Assembly: GCA_029532415.1 (NCBI GenBank)
Contig: JAQOTA010000047.1
Coordinates: forward strand, 1,054,001 to 1,118,000
Source of the DNA: Marasmius tenuissimus
Taxonomy: Eukaryota > Basidiomycota > Agaricomycetes > Agaricales > Marasmiaceae
DNA length: 64,000 nt
Reading direction: 5' to 3'
Every line of letters begins with the position of its first letter. Positions within the stretch are counted from its first letter, which is position 1. Under the pieces are notes generated by a model that was not told the DNA's origin, did not search any database, and worked only from the letters and a program-made list of their open reading frames with translations. This document shows, one piece after another, positions 10,362 through 18,979 of this stretch. The translations under genes and the position numbers were made by a program.

Positions 10362-13300
10362 CTAGTGAAATGTTAATCCTAAAGATTGCCTGAACAATTC
10401 GAACTTTGTTCTGCCAAGATTCTTCGTAAGAAGATCAGCAGGTTGTTTAGCAGTTTCAACGAAATAGATTTGAGTCTTTCCGTATTCCACTGCTTCCCTA
10501 ATGAAGTGATATCGATTGTCAATGTGTTTTGTTCTTTTATCAGTGGCTTCATTGCTGCTGAGAAAGATAGCGCCTTGGTTGTCGCTAACACATGGAACTG
10601 ATCGAATAGGGAAGTTCAATTCGTTCAATAACGACTTCATCCAGCAAGCCTGACGTGTACAGTCAGATAGAGCCATATACTCTGCTTCCGTGGATGATAA
10701 TGCAACCGTTTTCTGTTTCTGAGAGACCCAGCAAACTGGTGCATTGGCAAGCTTTACGATATATCCAGTCTGTGATCGACAATCATCTTTATCAGTTGCC
10801 CAATCAGAGTCAGCAAAGGCAAGTAGTCCTTGATTGGATCTACCATCGTAAATGAGTTCATACTTCGCAGTGTGAACAAGGTATTTCACGATGTAAAGTG
10901 CCTTCTGGAGGTGTTCCTGATTAGGATTAGCTCCATACTGTGACATCTTGATTACAGCAAAGGATATGTCTGGTCTCGTTCCGAGAGCCAAGTAAAGTAA
11001 TGATCCGATAACCGATTGGAATCTATGCCTAATCTCGGGATTAACCTCCCCCTGGTTTTGGGTTGGGTTATAGCCTTCTGGCAAAGGCGTATATGCCGTC
11101 TTGGCGTTCAGAACTCCGAATTTACGAATTATCTTTTCAAGATAGTCTTGCTGATCAAGGATCAGTCTGCGATTCTTCCGATCTCGAGTAATTCGCATTC
11201 GCAGAAATTCTGTTGGCTCGCCTAGATCTCGGCATTCCCAGATTTTCATGAATTCGCTTTTTAGTCTGTTGACAAGGTTGCGATCAGGACCCATGAATAA
11301 AGCATCATCGACATAGACGACGGCAATGACCATATTGCCATTCTTGTTGAAGACATATACGCCAGCATCGGATAAGCATCGTTTGAATCCCAGACGTTTC
11401 ATGGATTCAGTACATTGACGCCACCAGGCACGAGAAGCCTGTTTTAATCCGTACAATGCTTTGCGTAACCTCCAAACCTTGCTGGAGTCCGTAACGAAGC
11501 CTTCGGGTTGTTCCATGTAAATCTCCTCATCTAAGGCACCATAAAGAAATGGTGTTTTAACGTCTAGCGCAGAGATCTCCCAATCTTCAAGCGCTGCTAG
11601 TGCCAATAGAAGTCGTACGGTTTCAAATCGTACTACAGGAGAGAACAACTCGTTATAGTCTATCCCTTGTTTCTGCGAAAATCCTTTCGCAACAAGTCTT
11701 GCCTTTTTACGACCATCAGACTTGATATCAAATACCCAGCGGGATTTAACCGCTTTTCGGCCTTTAGGTAGTGTGACCACATCAAAGACGTTTCTATTTT
11801 TGAGTGATTGTAATTCCAGTCTGCATGCTGCTTCCCAAGATGACTTTTCATCTTTAGGACATTTCTGGACTTGTTTATATGTCCATTCACGAACATTATC
11901 ATAACTACTGGCTTGAAGACCATATAGTTGATAACCGTTATTCAGCAAGTAAACCAAGTAATTTTCTCCCCCTTGCTGAGCAAGATTGCTCATATCGTCA
12001 TCTGTATCCATAGGAGCGGCTGGATCAGGAACCCTATTCGGTATTGTTTCAGGTTCATTTGTCGGATTAATCTGACTTTGCCAGCGTGCTTGAGAATCGA
12101 TATCGCGTTCGATCTCTACAGGATGTCGATTTCCGTAAACATTAAACGGACGGTTGGGAGTTATTCTATTTCTTGGAGGGTTTCTTCTGATAGCTGCTGG
12201 CAGAGGAGCTCGTAAGTTCTCCCACTCATTATAGTCAGCTTGACGAAATCCAAATGGATTTGTATTTCCAGAAGAACCAGCAGACCGTGGATCCGGTCCA
12301 TACTGATTAGGATTATGATCGGAGCCTTTCGGTGATCCGAATCCATCAGTATTTGGATGATTGCCGTTGTGCACATCATCGCTTTTATCATCCGGGATAG
12401 GATCCAAGGGAGGATCTCCCCCAGGCTGATGATCGTCATCATCTGATCCTGGTGGAGGTGGAGGATTGAAGAAATCATCATCATTGTGATGATCTTCGTG
12501 GCCATCATATGGGTACGTTGGAAAAGGTATAGACCGGACAGGTTTGTCGGTTTTATCAAACTCTATGGATCCGGGCACTTCTTTCTGACATTTAGGAAAC
12601 CAGTTCTCATCGAAAACTGCTTGTGGAGTAATGTATACAGAATTGTTGGTTGTTCGAAAGAATCGATAAGCTTTTGATCCGCTCTCGTAACCAATGAAAA
12701 TCATTGCTTCAGAGTGTGGAGTAAGCTTATTTTTACGTTTCGGTATGTATGCATATGCGCCACAACCGAACGTCCTGAAGTATGAAACATCAGGCTTCTT
12801 ATTTTCAAACAATTCAACTGGGGTTCTGTATTTCCTCGAACGAATAGGAGTTCTATTGTAGATATGGACGGCTGTGAGAATTGCAAATTCCCACCAGTTT
12901 TCAGGCGCACAAGCCTGAAAGCGCATAGCTTCAGATTTTTCTCGTAGTGTACGATTAAATCTTTCTGCTCGTCCATTCTGTTCATGCACGTTGGGAGAAC
13001 CTCTTTGTGGAAATATTCCTAGAGAGTTATACCAATCCCATTGTTCATTTGAAAAGAATTCTCCACCTCGATTGAAATGCACACTTTTGACCTTTTTATT
13101 AGTCTGGCGCTCTACAAGAGCTAGCCAATTGCGCAATTTCTGATCTGTATCGCTCTTTTTACGAATTGGATATACCCATCCGTATGATGTTGCATCATTG
13201 AATAAGGTTAAAGCATATTCGTTTTGATAGTAAGAGCGAGTTGGATATTCTATCAAATCACCGTGCACGAGCTCAAGAGGCTCCTTAGCTCGTTTAGAGG

Positions 13301-16300
13301 ATAAAGGGTACGATTTGGCAACCATTTTGCCTTTGGCGCAGCCTCGGCATGGTTTCGTTTCTCCCTTCAAAGTAACCAACTTCGTTGGAAGCCCTTTAAC
13401 ATTATCCATTAATTTTCCTAAGACTCTGGGATCACAGTGTCCCATACGTCTGTGCCATAATTCAGAAGTATTGAAAGATACAACAGATGTGAAGGAAGTT
13501 TCTCCCACAAGAACCTTCGCATTCATCCATCGTAAAGGATCATCTTTATGGCTTGGGTAAAAGCTCATTAAAAGAGAATCATCTTTCTTGCTCCGGATCG
13601 AAGTCTCTGGAGAGTCCAGTATAGTATAGTAACCTATACTCCGGAACTTCCCACTAGAGATTAAACGATGTGGGCTGTCTGGATTATACATCACTGGGTA
13701 TAACTTTGTGACTTGCGTCACTCCTGCGCTATTGGTGTGTCGGATGAGGACAGTACCATAGCCTACTATTTGCACATTTGCTTTATCACCCGCTGATGTA
13801 GTAAGACCTATTGGCATTTCCAAAGTCTGGTAGTCTGAGAAATCCGTTTTATACGGAGTCATATGCGCTGATGCCCCACTATCAAGTAGCCAGGCATTTT
13901 GCGTATTTCTCACTTCACAATCACTCGAAAATGCAGCAGAAAACGACTTATATTTCATCATTGCATATACAGAAGTAATACTACATTTCCTTGGTACTGA
14001 GTTCCTTAGGATATGGTAGTTCTGCATCGAGGATTTAGTGAAAGTTTGACTATTAGAACTTTGAAAAACTTGCCAGTCTCCACGATCGTTGCTTTCAGCC
14101 CAATCGTTATCAACTCCTTCAAGGCCATCTCCATAGTTGTCATCATCGAAGTACCATTCATGCCATTGAAGCGGTTCTTGATTCTGACTTTGGAATGTTT
14201 GACGAACAAGATGTTCTCGTCTTGTTCTGAGTTCTTCTTGATAACGTTGATTTGCGGCTTCTTCAACTTCTATCCAAGCTTCCAATTGGCGTCTATAGTT
14301 CTGCCACTGTACGAATCTCGTGGCTTGATATGGCTGGTTGTTGTTGACAACCAAAGTGATATTGCCAATACTCGTGCCATCAGCAACGTGTAAGGGCGGT
14401 CCATTGGTCCTTAGTCCAATTACTGCAGGTCCGTAATTCTCGAATTGAGAGTTTCGGGGATCACTTGGAGATGTAACCCAGGGATCAACCTCAGGTTGTT
14501 CATCTACCGGACTAAGTCTTTCCGGTTGATCTGGTGGAGCAGTAGTTGGGCGAGAAGGTACTTCAATGTAATCCTCCTCTAAGGATTGTATGCCATAAAA
14601 AGATTCGGGAGAGCTTGGAGGTGTGTGAACGACTTGGTCCTGCCATTGTCGTACTCTAGGTGGTGTAGTTGCGGGGCGATTTATGTATTCATGAGTAGTA
14701 GTGACTGGAGATTTGGAACGATTAAGTGACTCGGCTAATTCCATGAAATCTCCAGGGTATGTTCTTGGTCGTTCATCGAAGCGACCACCCTCGAGTTCTC
14801 TTCGAGGAATATCAGCCTGAGTCATGGGAACAGACATTCTAATGTTGTTCATCCATTTGTACAAGTGCGTATGCCAATTATGAACATCTGGAAGAGTAAG
14901 GTGAGGGATAAAGCGAACCCAGCGCCTATTAAACCCTGGTTGTCTCCATTGAGATGTTCTAAATTGACTCGCTCTTATGTCTGTCGTTCCGAATAACCAT
15001 TTTCCTTCAAGACCAAGCTTGACTAACGAATGCCAAAAGATAGGATTCATCACTTGTACAGGAAGTGTGAAGTTCTTTTTGTTGACTCGGAAGGCTTCAT
15101 CCACCGAAGTTGAACGAGGATTTTTCACTCGTTGAACAAAATCTTCAACGGTGCTGATCCAATTTTTATTATTGATTTCAGCTATAACCGTCGATAGGTG
15201 TTGAAGGTTCCAGGTTTGGTATTCGTAATGAAGCGTGAACTTGGTATCTTCTACTGTTTCCACATGTAATATCCTTTGTTGTATGCGCAATTCATGAAGA
15301 GCTTGACGAGGTGTCATGTTATGCACTGCATCTCTTCTGATAGCATACATAACGACATATTCTCTGGTCCTGATCAGAATCCAGATCCAAAGATTATGGT
15401 CTGGTATACTGCGTATTGATTTATAACGCATTCTGATCATGGATTCCTTCAATGCTATGTCGTTAGTCGTCTGATCTCCGAAGTCTCGGAATTCTTCGAC
15501 GACAGGAATTGGGAGTCTAATCCCATTTATTATATGTGGTCTATTATTCCTAAGGTTAACTCGTCGCATCATATTGTCATGTTGTTCTTTATATTCTTGT
15601 AAGAACCGCCATTCAACTTTTCTATTGATGAGAGGTGGCTGCGTGATGTCATCTCCATCTTGAGAATAGTTTTCTGGTCTGAACAAATGAACAAAATCGG
15701 CGTGGTTCCTAGGAAACATAGAATTTGCCCATGGTCCATAATCGTCAGGAGGTGTAGAAACTGTTACACGTATGTCTTCTTGTGTGGGTGATGCCACTTC
15801 GAGATTCTCACCTTGGTCAACTTCGTCCGCAGGCGAAGTATGATTAGGTGTCGCCTCTCGTCGTGGCATTGTGAAGATAATTTCTTCATTACTATGCGCG
15901 CCATAAGAGTATGCAGAACATGTATGACTATCATTTGATGAATCATCAGATGAAGAGTCACTATCAGGTTCTGTCGGAGTATCAGAGATGTACACCAAAG
16001 ATGGTATCTCATCTCCATCGCTGTCTATGTTTGAATTGGAAATAGTAGCTGAAGCGATAGCTTCTTCTACTTGTCGAATCTGTTCATCTAATTGAACAGT
16101 TCGTCTATTGTTCCATTCTTGTACAGAGATGTGTCGTACAGGACGACCTTCTCTGTCAGCAGCAATTCTTTCCTCTAGGCGTGCTTGTTGAAGATCATAC
16201 GTGTTTTGGAATGGGTTTGGTGCAGATGTGCTACCAGTGGGGTAGTGGTAGGACATATGAACGTTTACTGGCCCAGCCATTTCGCGTTCAAAAACTGAGC

Positions 16301-17450
16301 TGATTTGCTCGTTTACTGCATTAATTCGATTCTGGTATTCAGAAGATTTCTCAGAAGGTTCAAATACCGCAGTGTGTGATTGTTGTCCCCCTTTATGAGT
16401 ATCCTTCTTCTTTCCTTTGCCTTTTCCTTTGCCCTTTCCTCCTTTCTTCTTTCCTTTCTTGGAAGAAGATCCACCTTGGTTCTGATTGTTCTGATTCTGG
16501 TTATTGTTTTTATTATTGTTCTTCTTTTGATTTGCAGAAGTACCAGAACGAGACTGATCAGACCATTTAGGAGGAGAATTAAATCTATTAACACCAGAGA
16601 TTTTGGCGTTATGGGCAGTGTAGGCAGCAGGACCAGAATGAATCCCATTCCTTCTATTCCATTCATTCGTAATTGCAGCAATCAAATCGGTAGGTTTAAG
16701 TTCTTCCTTCTTCATACGGGATACTTGCTGCTTGAAAAGTTGCCAGCGCTTTTCATTAAGCTTAGCTGTGATCATTAAACACAGCAAGTCGTCCGAAATA
16801 TCTACTCCATGATCCTTAAGTTGGTCCCGAACAGTCAGCATGTAACTGATTCTGGGGACTGGATTAAGGTGTTCAGGGAGTTGGACGTTATGCAAGTCCG
16901 TATATAGATTCATCATCTTTGAAGAGGATTGAACTCCAAACGTAGATTTGAGTTTAGATAAGGTTGAGATCACCGAAGTTTTATCAACATGCGCATCGTG
17001 AGCACGACGAGTTCGCATTTTGATAATACCAATTACTTTGTTACGCCTAGAAGTCCACTCAATTAGAGCGGTTGCTTCCCCTGAAGTAGCAGGAGAGGAT
17101 GTTTCTGGCATTTCTTCATCCAAGGCTTGAGGTATGCCTTGGGTAAAGAGGTAACCCTCAAGTAATCGGTACCAATCTTCGAAATTCGAACCATCATCTA
17201 GCAAAACTGGAATGATACTGATTCCTCCTGACCCAGCAGGAAAGTTGCTGTCCGCAACCTGAGAGTACAACAGTTCCGTATTGTAGTTATAAACTTCTAC
17301 AGAATTTTCTACTTCCGTTCCTAGAGTGTATCCCGGCGTATTGCGAACAAACGTCATTGGGGGATTACCACTTGGGGAATGAGAAGCAGACCTAGATCCT
17401 GATTGAGACATATTGAGGTCTGCCAAAAGTCCCGTGAGCATACTCTTCAA
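10362..17450 (-). CDS. Copia-1 Gag-Pol polyprotein, 2362 aa
   Basis: A single frame, with a likely start at the first or the 14th codon (MSQSGSRS). It has Gag with a Lys/Gly-rich tail in place of a CCHC zinc knuckle (about residues 330-355), then some 800 residues of unassigned sequence. The aspartic protease is WLLDSGASAH near 1190. Integrase has an HHCC region (LWHRRMGH near 1331, CRGCAKGK) and catalytic positions HGDL (Asp 1398), HFNRGGEF (Asn 1460) and NGRAERFNRT near 1495. Reverse transcriptase has DVKTPFLYG near 1962 and YVDD near 2047. RNase H has SSTEAEYMALSD. Pol order PR-IN-RT-RH is that of Ty1/copia. Odd points: the second integrase Asp is Asn through a G-to-A change (codon 13073-13071), DVKTAF reads DVKTPF, and the protein is far longer than the usual 1300-1500 aa. 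Confidence 0.95.
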   Translation of the reverse strand: MKSMLTGLLADLNMSQSGSRSASHSPSGNPPMTFVRNTPGYTLGTEVENSVEVYNYNTELLYSQVADSNFPAGSGGISIIPVLLDDGSNFEDWYRLLEGYLFTQGIPQALDEEMPETSSPATSGEATALIEWTSRRNKVIGIIKMRTRRAHDAHVDKTSVISTLSKLKSTFGVQSSSKMMNLYTDLHNVQLPEHLNPVPRISYMLTVRDQLKDHGVDISDDLLCLMITAKLNEKRWQLFKQQVSRMKKEELKPTDLIAAITNEWNRRNGIHSGPAAYTAHNAKISGVNRFNSPPKWSDQSRSGTSANQKKNNNKNNNQNQNNQNQGGSSSKKGKKKGGKGKGKGKGKKKDTHKGGQQSHTAVFEPSEKSSEYQNRINAVNEQISSVFEREMAGPVNVHMSYHYPTGSTSAPNPFQNTYDLQQARLEERIAADREGRPVRHISVQEWNNRRTVQLDEQIRQVEEAIASATISNSNIDSDGDEIPSLVYISDTPTEPDSDSSSDDSSNDSHTCSAYSYGAHSNEEIIFTMPRREATPNHTSPADEVDQGENLEVASPTQEDIRVTVSTPPDDYGPWANSMFPRNHADFVHLFRPENYSQDGDDITQPPLINRKVEWRFLQEYKEQHDNMMRRVNLRNNRPHIINGIRLPIPVVEEFRDFGDQTTNDIALKESMIRMRYKSIRSIPDHNLWIWILIRTREYVVMYAIRRDAVHNMTPRQALHELRIQQRILHVETVEDTKFTLHYEYQTWNLQHLSTVIAEINNKNWISTVEDFVQRVKNPRSTSVDEAFRVNKKNFTLPVQVMNPIFWHSLVKLGLEGKWLFGTTDIRASQFRTSQWRQPGFNRRWVRFIPHLTLPDVHNWHTHLYKWMNNIRMSVPMTQADIPRRELEGGRFDERPRTYPGDFMELAESLNRSKSPVTTTHEYINRPATTPPRVRQWQDQVVHTPPSSPESFYGIQSLEEDYIEVPSRPTTAPPDQPERLSPVDEQPEVDPWVTSPSDPRNSQFENYGPAVIGLRTNGPPLHVADGTSIGNITLVVNNNQPYQATRFVQWQNYRRQLEAWIEVEEAANQRYQEELRTRREHLVRQTFQSQNQEPLQWHEWYFDDDNYGDGLEGVDNDWAESNDRGDWQVFQSSNSQTFTKSSMQNYHILRNSVPRKCSITSVYAMMKYKSFSAAFSSDCEVRNTQNAWLLDSGASAHMTPYKTDFSDYQTLEMPIGLTTSAGDKANVQIVGYGTVLIRHTNSAGVTQVTKLYPVMYNPDSPHRLISSGKFRSIGYYTILDSPETSIRSKKDDSLLMSFYPSHKDDPLRWMNAKVLVGETSFTSVVSFNTSELWHRRMGHCDPRVLGKLMDNVKGLPTKLVTLKGETKPCRGCAKGKMVAKSYPLSSKRAKEPLELVHGDLIEYPTRSYYQNEYALTLFNDATSYGWVYPIRKKSDTDQKLRNWLALVERQTNKKVKSVHFNRGGEFFSNEQWDWYNSLGIFPQRGSPNVHEQNGRAERFNRTLREKSEAMRFQACAPENWWEFAILTAVHIYNRTPIRSRKYRTPVELFENKKPDVSYFRTFGCGAYAYIPKRKNKLTPHSEAMIFIGYESGSKAYRFFRTTNNSVYITPQAVFDENWFPKCQKEVPGSIEFDKTDKPVRSIPFPTYPYDGHEDHHNDDDFFNPPPPPGSDDDDHQPGGDPPLDPIPDDKSDDVHNGNHPNTDGFGSPKGSDHNPNQYGPDPRSAGSSGNTNPFGFRQADYNEWENLRAPLPAAIRRNPPRNRITPNRPFNVYGNRHPVEIERDIDSQARWQSQINPTNEPETIPNRVPDPAAPMDTDDDMSNLAQQGGENYLVYLLNNGYQLYGLQASSYDNVREWTYKQVQKCPKDEKSSWEAACRLELQSLKNRNVFDVVTLPKGRKAVKSRWVFDIKSDGRKKARLVAKGFSQKQGIDYNELFSPVVRFETVRLLLALAALEDWEISALDVKTPFLYGALDEEIYMEQPEGFVTDSSKVWRLRKALYGLKQASRAWWRQCTESMKRLGFKRCLSDAGVYVFNKNGNMVIAVVYVDDALFMGPDRNLVNRLKSEFMKIWECRDLGEPTEFLRMRITRDRKNRRLILDQQDYLEKIIRKFGVLNAKTAYTPLPEGYNPTQNQGEVNPEIRHRFQSVIGSLLYLALGTRPDISFAVIKMSQYGANPNQEHLQKALYIVKYLVHTAKYELIYDGRSNQGLLAFADSDWATDKDDCRSQTGYIVKLANAPVCWVSQKQKTVALSSTEAEYMALSDCTRQACWMKSLLNELNFPIRSVPCVSDNQGAIFLSSNEATDKRTKHIDNRYHFIREAVEYGKTQIYFVETAKQPADLLTKNLGRTKFELFRQSLGLTFH

Positions 17451-18446
17451 ATATAGAAGGGTGGAGCCAAGAGAGTGTCAATCGACAAAGGCTTCTAAGA
17501 AGCACCCATAAATAAATAGGGTTCGATGCACACCGAGAAATGCTCCAAAGGTCTAGGACTTTTAACAGGCTGTATGTGTCAAGCAGATCATGGGGTGTAC
17601 CGCGTGCAGGTAGTGCAGGGGAGTTAATCTGGTTACGAAGCCCTGCCCAATTGCTAGGGTCTTACAACGTTCCCAGTGTGTATCGGTGTCTGGTGTCCCA
17701 TCGTGCTATCTGGTCTCAACCCCAGACTAGCAAAAGTATGAGTGATCAGCCCATACTATCCGAATGACCCATTGAAAGTTATTATTAAACCTAGTCATCC
17801 ATATGAATTGAGTTCATGCACCCTCTGCCTTAGGCATGTCGGTGACCAGAAAGCAATCATAGGTGAGCTAGAGTTTAACAATAACGTAGAAGAGAGGGGT
17901 CATCGGGAGGGGAGTCCCTGTACATACTAAAATGGCCATGTGATACCGTAAAATTGTATAGTATCAAAACCTAGTTGTAAGGAGATCAAATCTCCCAGCA
18001 TGTATGTCATGCCCGGTCTTTCGACCGTCAGGAATCATGGCGAGTTGGTTTATAAGCACAACCCCATAGACCCCTAAACGATGCCTCATTGTGAGGATCA
18101 TCGCCAACCATTGGTTTTCATCGGCATTAGGCAGTGATAATATAAGATCAAAGCCCAATCCGGGTTATCAGCAGGGAGACAGAGCCGCATACGCGGATAG
18201 GTCTATGCCGAAGAAGATGAAGCCAAGACAGTATGTACATGCGTTCGTGCAACATGCAACAGTACAGGGACGAAGTGGATAGGTGTAAAGGGAACTAACA
18301 ACCCTTGACCTTGACACCAGACGATGACAAGCCCGACATCGCTAGAGACTTCCATAACCCATGTAGGTTACAGGTCGTCCGCTAGGATGGTGGCGACACA
18401 CGGGAGCTAGGCTACTCCGATCATAACATCGACCTGACCACCGCTG
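17451..18446 (-). other. Copia-1 untranslated leader
   Basis: About 1 kb between primer-binding site and gag start. No long minus-strand frame was seen. It presumably holds packaging and dimerisation signals, but no structure was established. Confidence 0.5.
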
Positions 18447-18461
18447 GCGGGGCCCATAACC
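18447..18461 (-). other. Copia-1 primer-binding site (iMet half-tRNA type)
   Basis: In element orientation GGTTATGGGCCCCG follows the 5' LTR directly. GGTTATGGGCCC is the complement of the anticodon arm GGGCCCAUAACC of eukaryotic initiator tRNA-Met, the primer type known for Drosophila copia (a cut half-tRNA). The same 14 bases follow the left LTR of copia-2. Confidence 0.7.
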
Positions 18462-18979
18462 TGATGAGCCAGCATAGTTAAAGTGCACAGTGGGTATAAC
18501 GAAGTAAACCTCACATGGGTAATACACAGAGTGTTCTTGTAGTCTTGAGATGCTTGTGAAGAGGTGATAATTGAGTAGATTGTCCTAAGGCTTAAGGCCT
18601 TTCGTCCAGTCTTTTATACATAAGTTTCTGGTACATGTAATGAGTATTACACTAACTGAAACTACTACTAGAAGTAGGTATTCGGCCCTAAAGGCGTAAA
18701 AGACATTAGTACTGTGTAAGTACTTCTACCATGAATGGTAGTTTGCTTGGTGAGCATAGTCGTGTTTGCCTCATGTATTGGAGGCTCTACTTATGCTATT
18801 GGATAGCGACTGTCTATAGTGTCATATATGATGATACTAGATGTACGTAGTAAGATACGTAGACAGAGACGTAGTACTTGCATGAGGACGCAAGTGTTCT
18901 AGAGGCGTAGCTCTATAAATAGTGTGATGCGTAAACAACACGTCAACAGTGTATCACATGATATTCATCATGTTCAACA
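18462..18979 (-). repeat. Copia-1 5' LTR
   Basis: 518 bp partner of 9809-10326. In element orientation it ends at 18462 and is followed directly by the primer-binding site. Confidence 0.95.
18611..18618 (-). promoter_or_regulatory. Copia-1 LTR TATA box
   Basis: TATAAAAG on the minus strand, about 360 nt into the 5' LTR. It is a plausible core promoter for the element's RNA. The same sequence occurs in the other LTR. Confidence 0.45.

Larger units (their letters stand above)
9809..18979 (-). mobile_element. Copia-1, full-length Ty1/copia retrotransposon
   Basis: Two 518 bp LTRs (9809-10326 and 18462-18979) appear identical except for one C/T difference near 10212/18870, so insertion is recent. 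The 5 bp target duplication TTAAC is at 9804-9808 and 18980-18984. The internal region holds one uninterrupted 2362-codon gag-pol frame, a primer-binding site and a polypurine tract. The element lies in the same orientation as the KDZ1 transposase gene and inside its intron. Confidence 0.95.

Noticed and set aside
16313..16778. Hydrophobic plus-strand open frames opposite the copia-1 Gag Lys-rich region
   Set aside because: They are the complement of Lys/Gly/Asn codons and have no other support.
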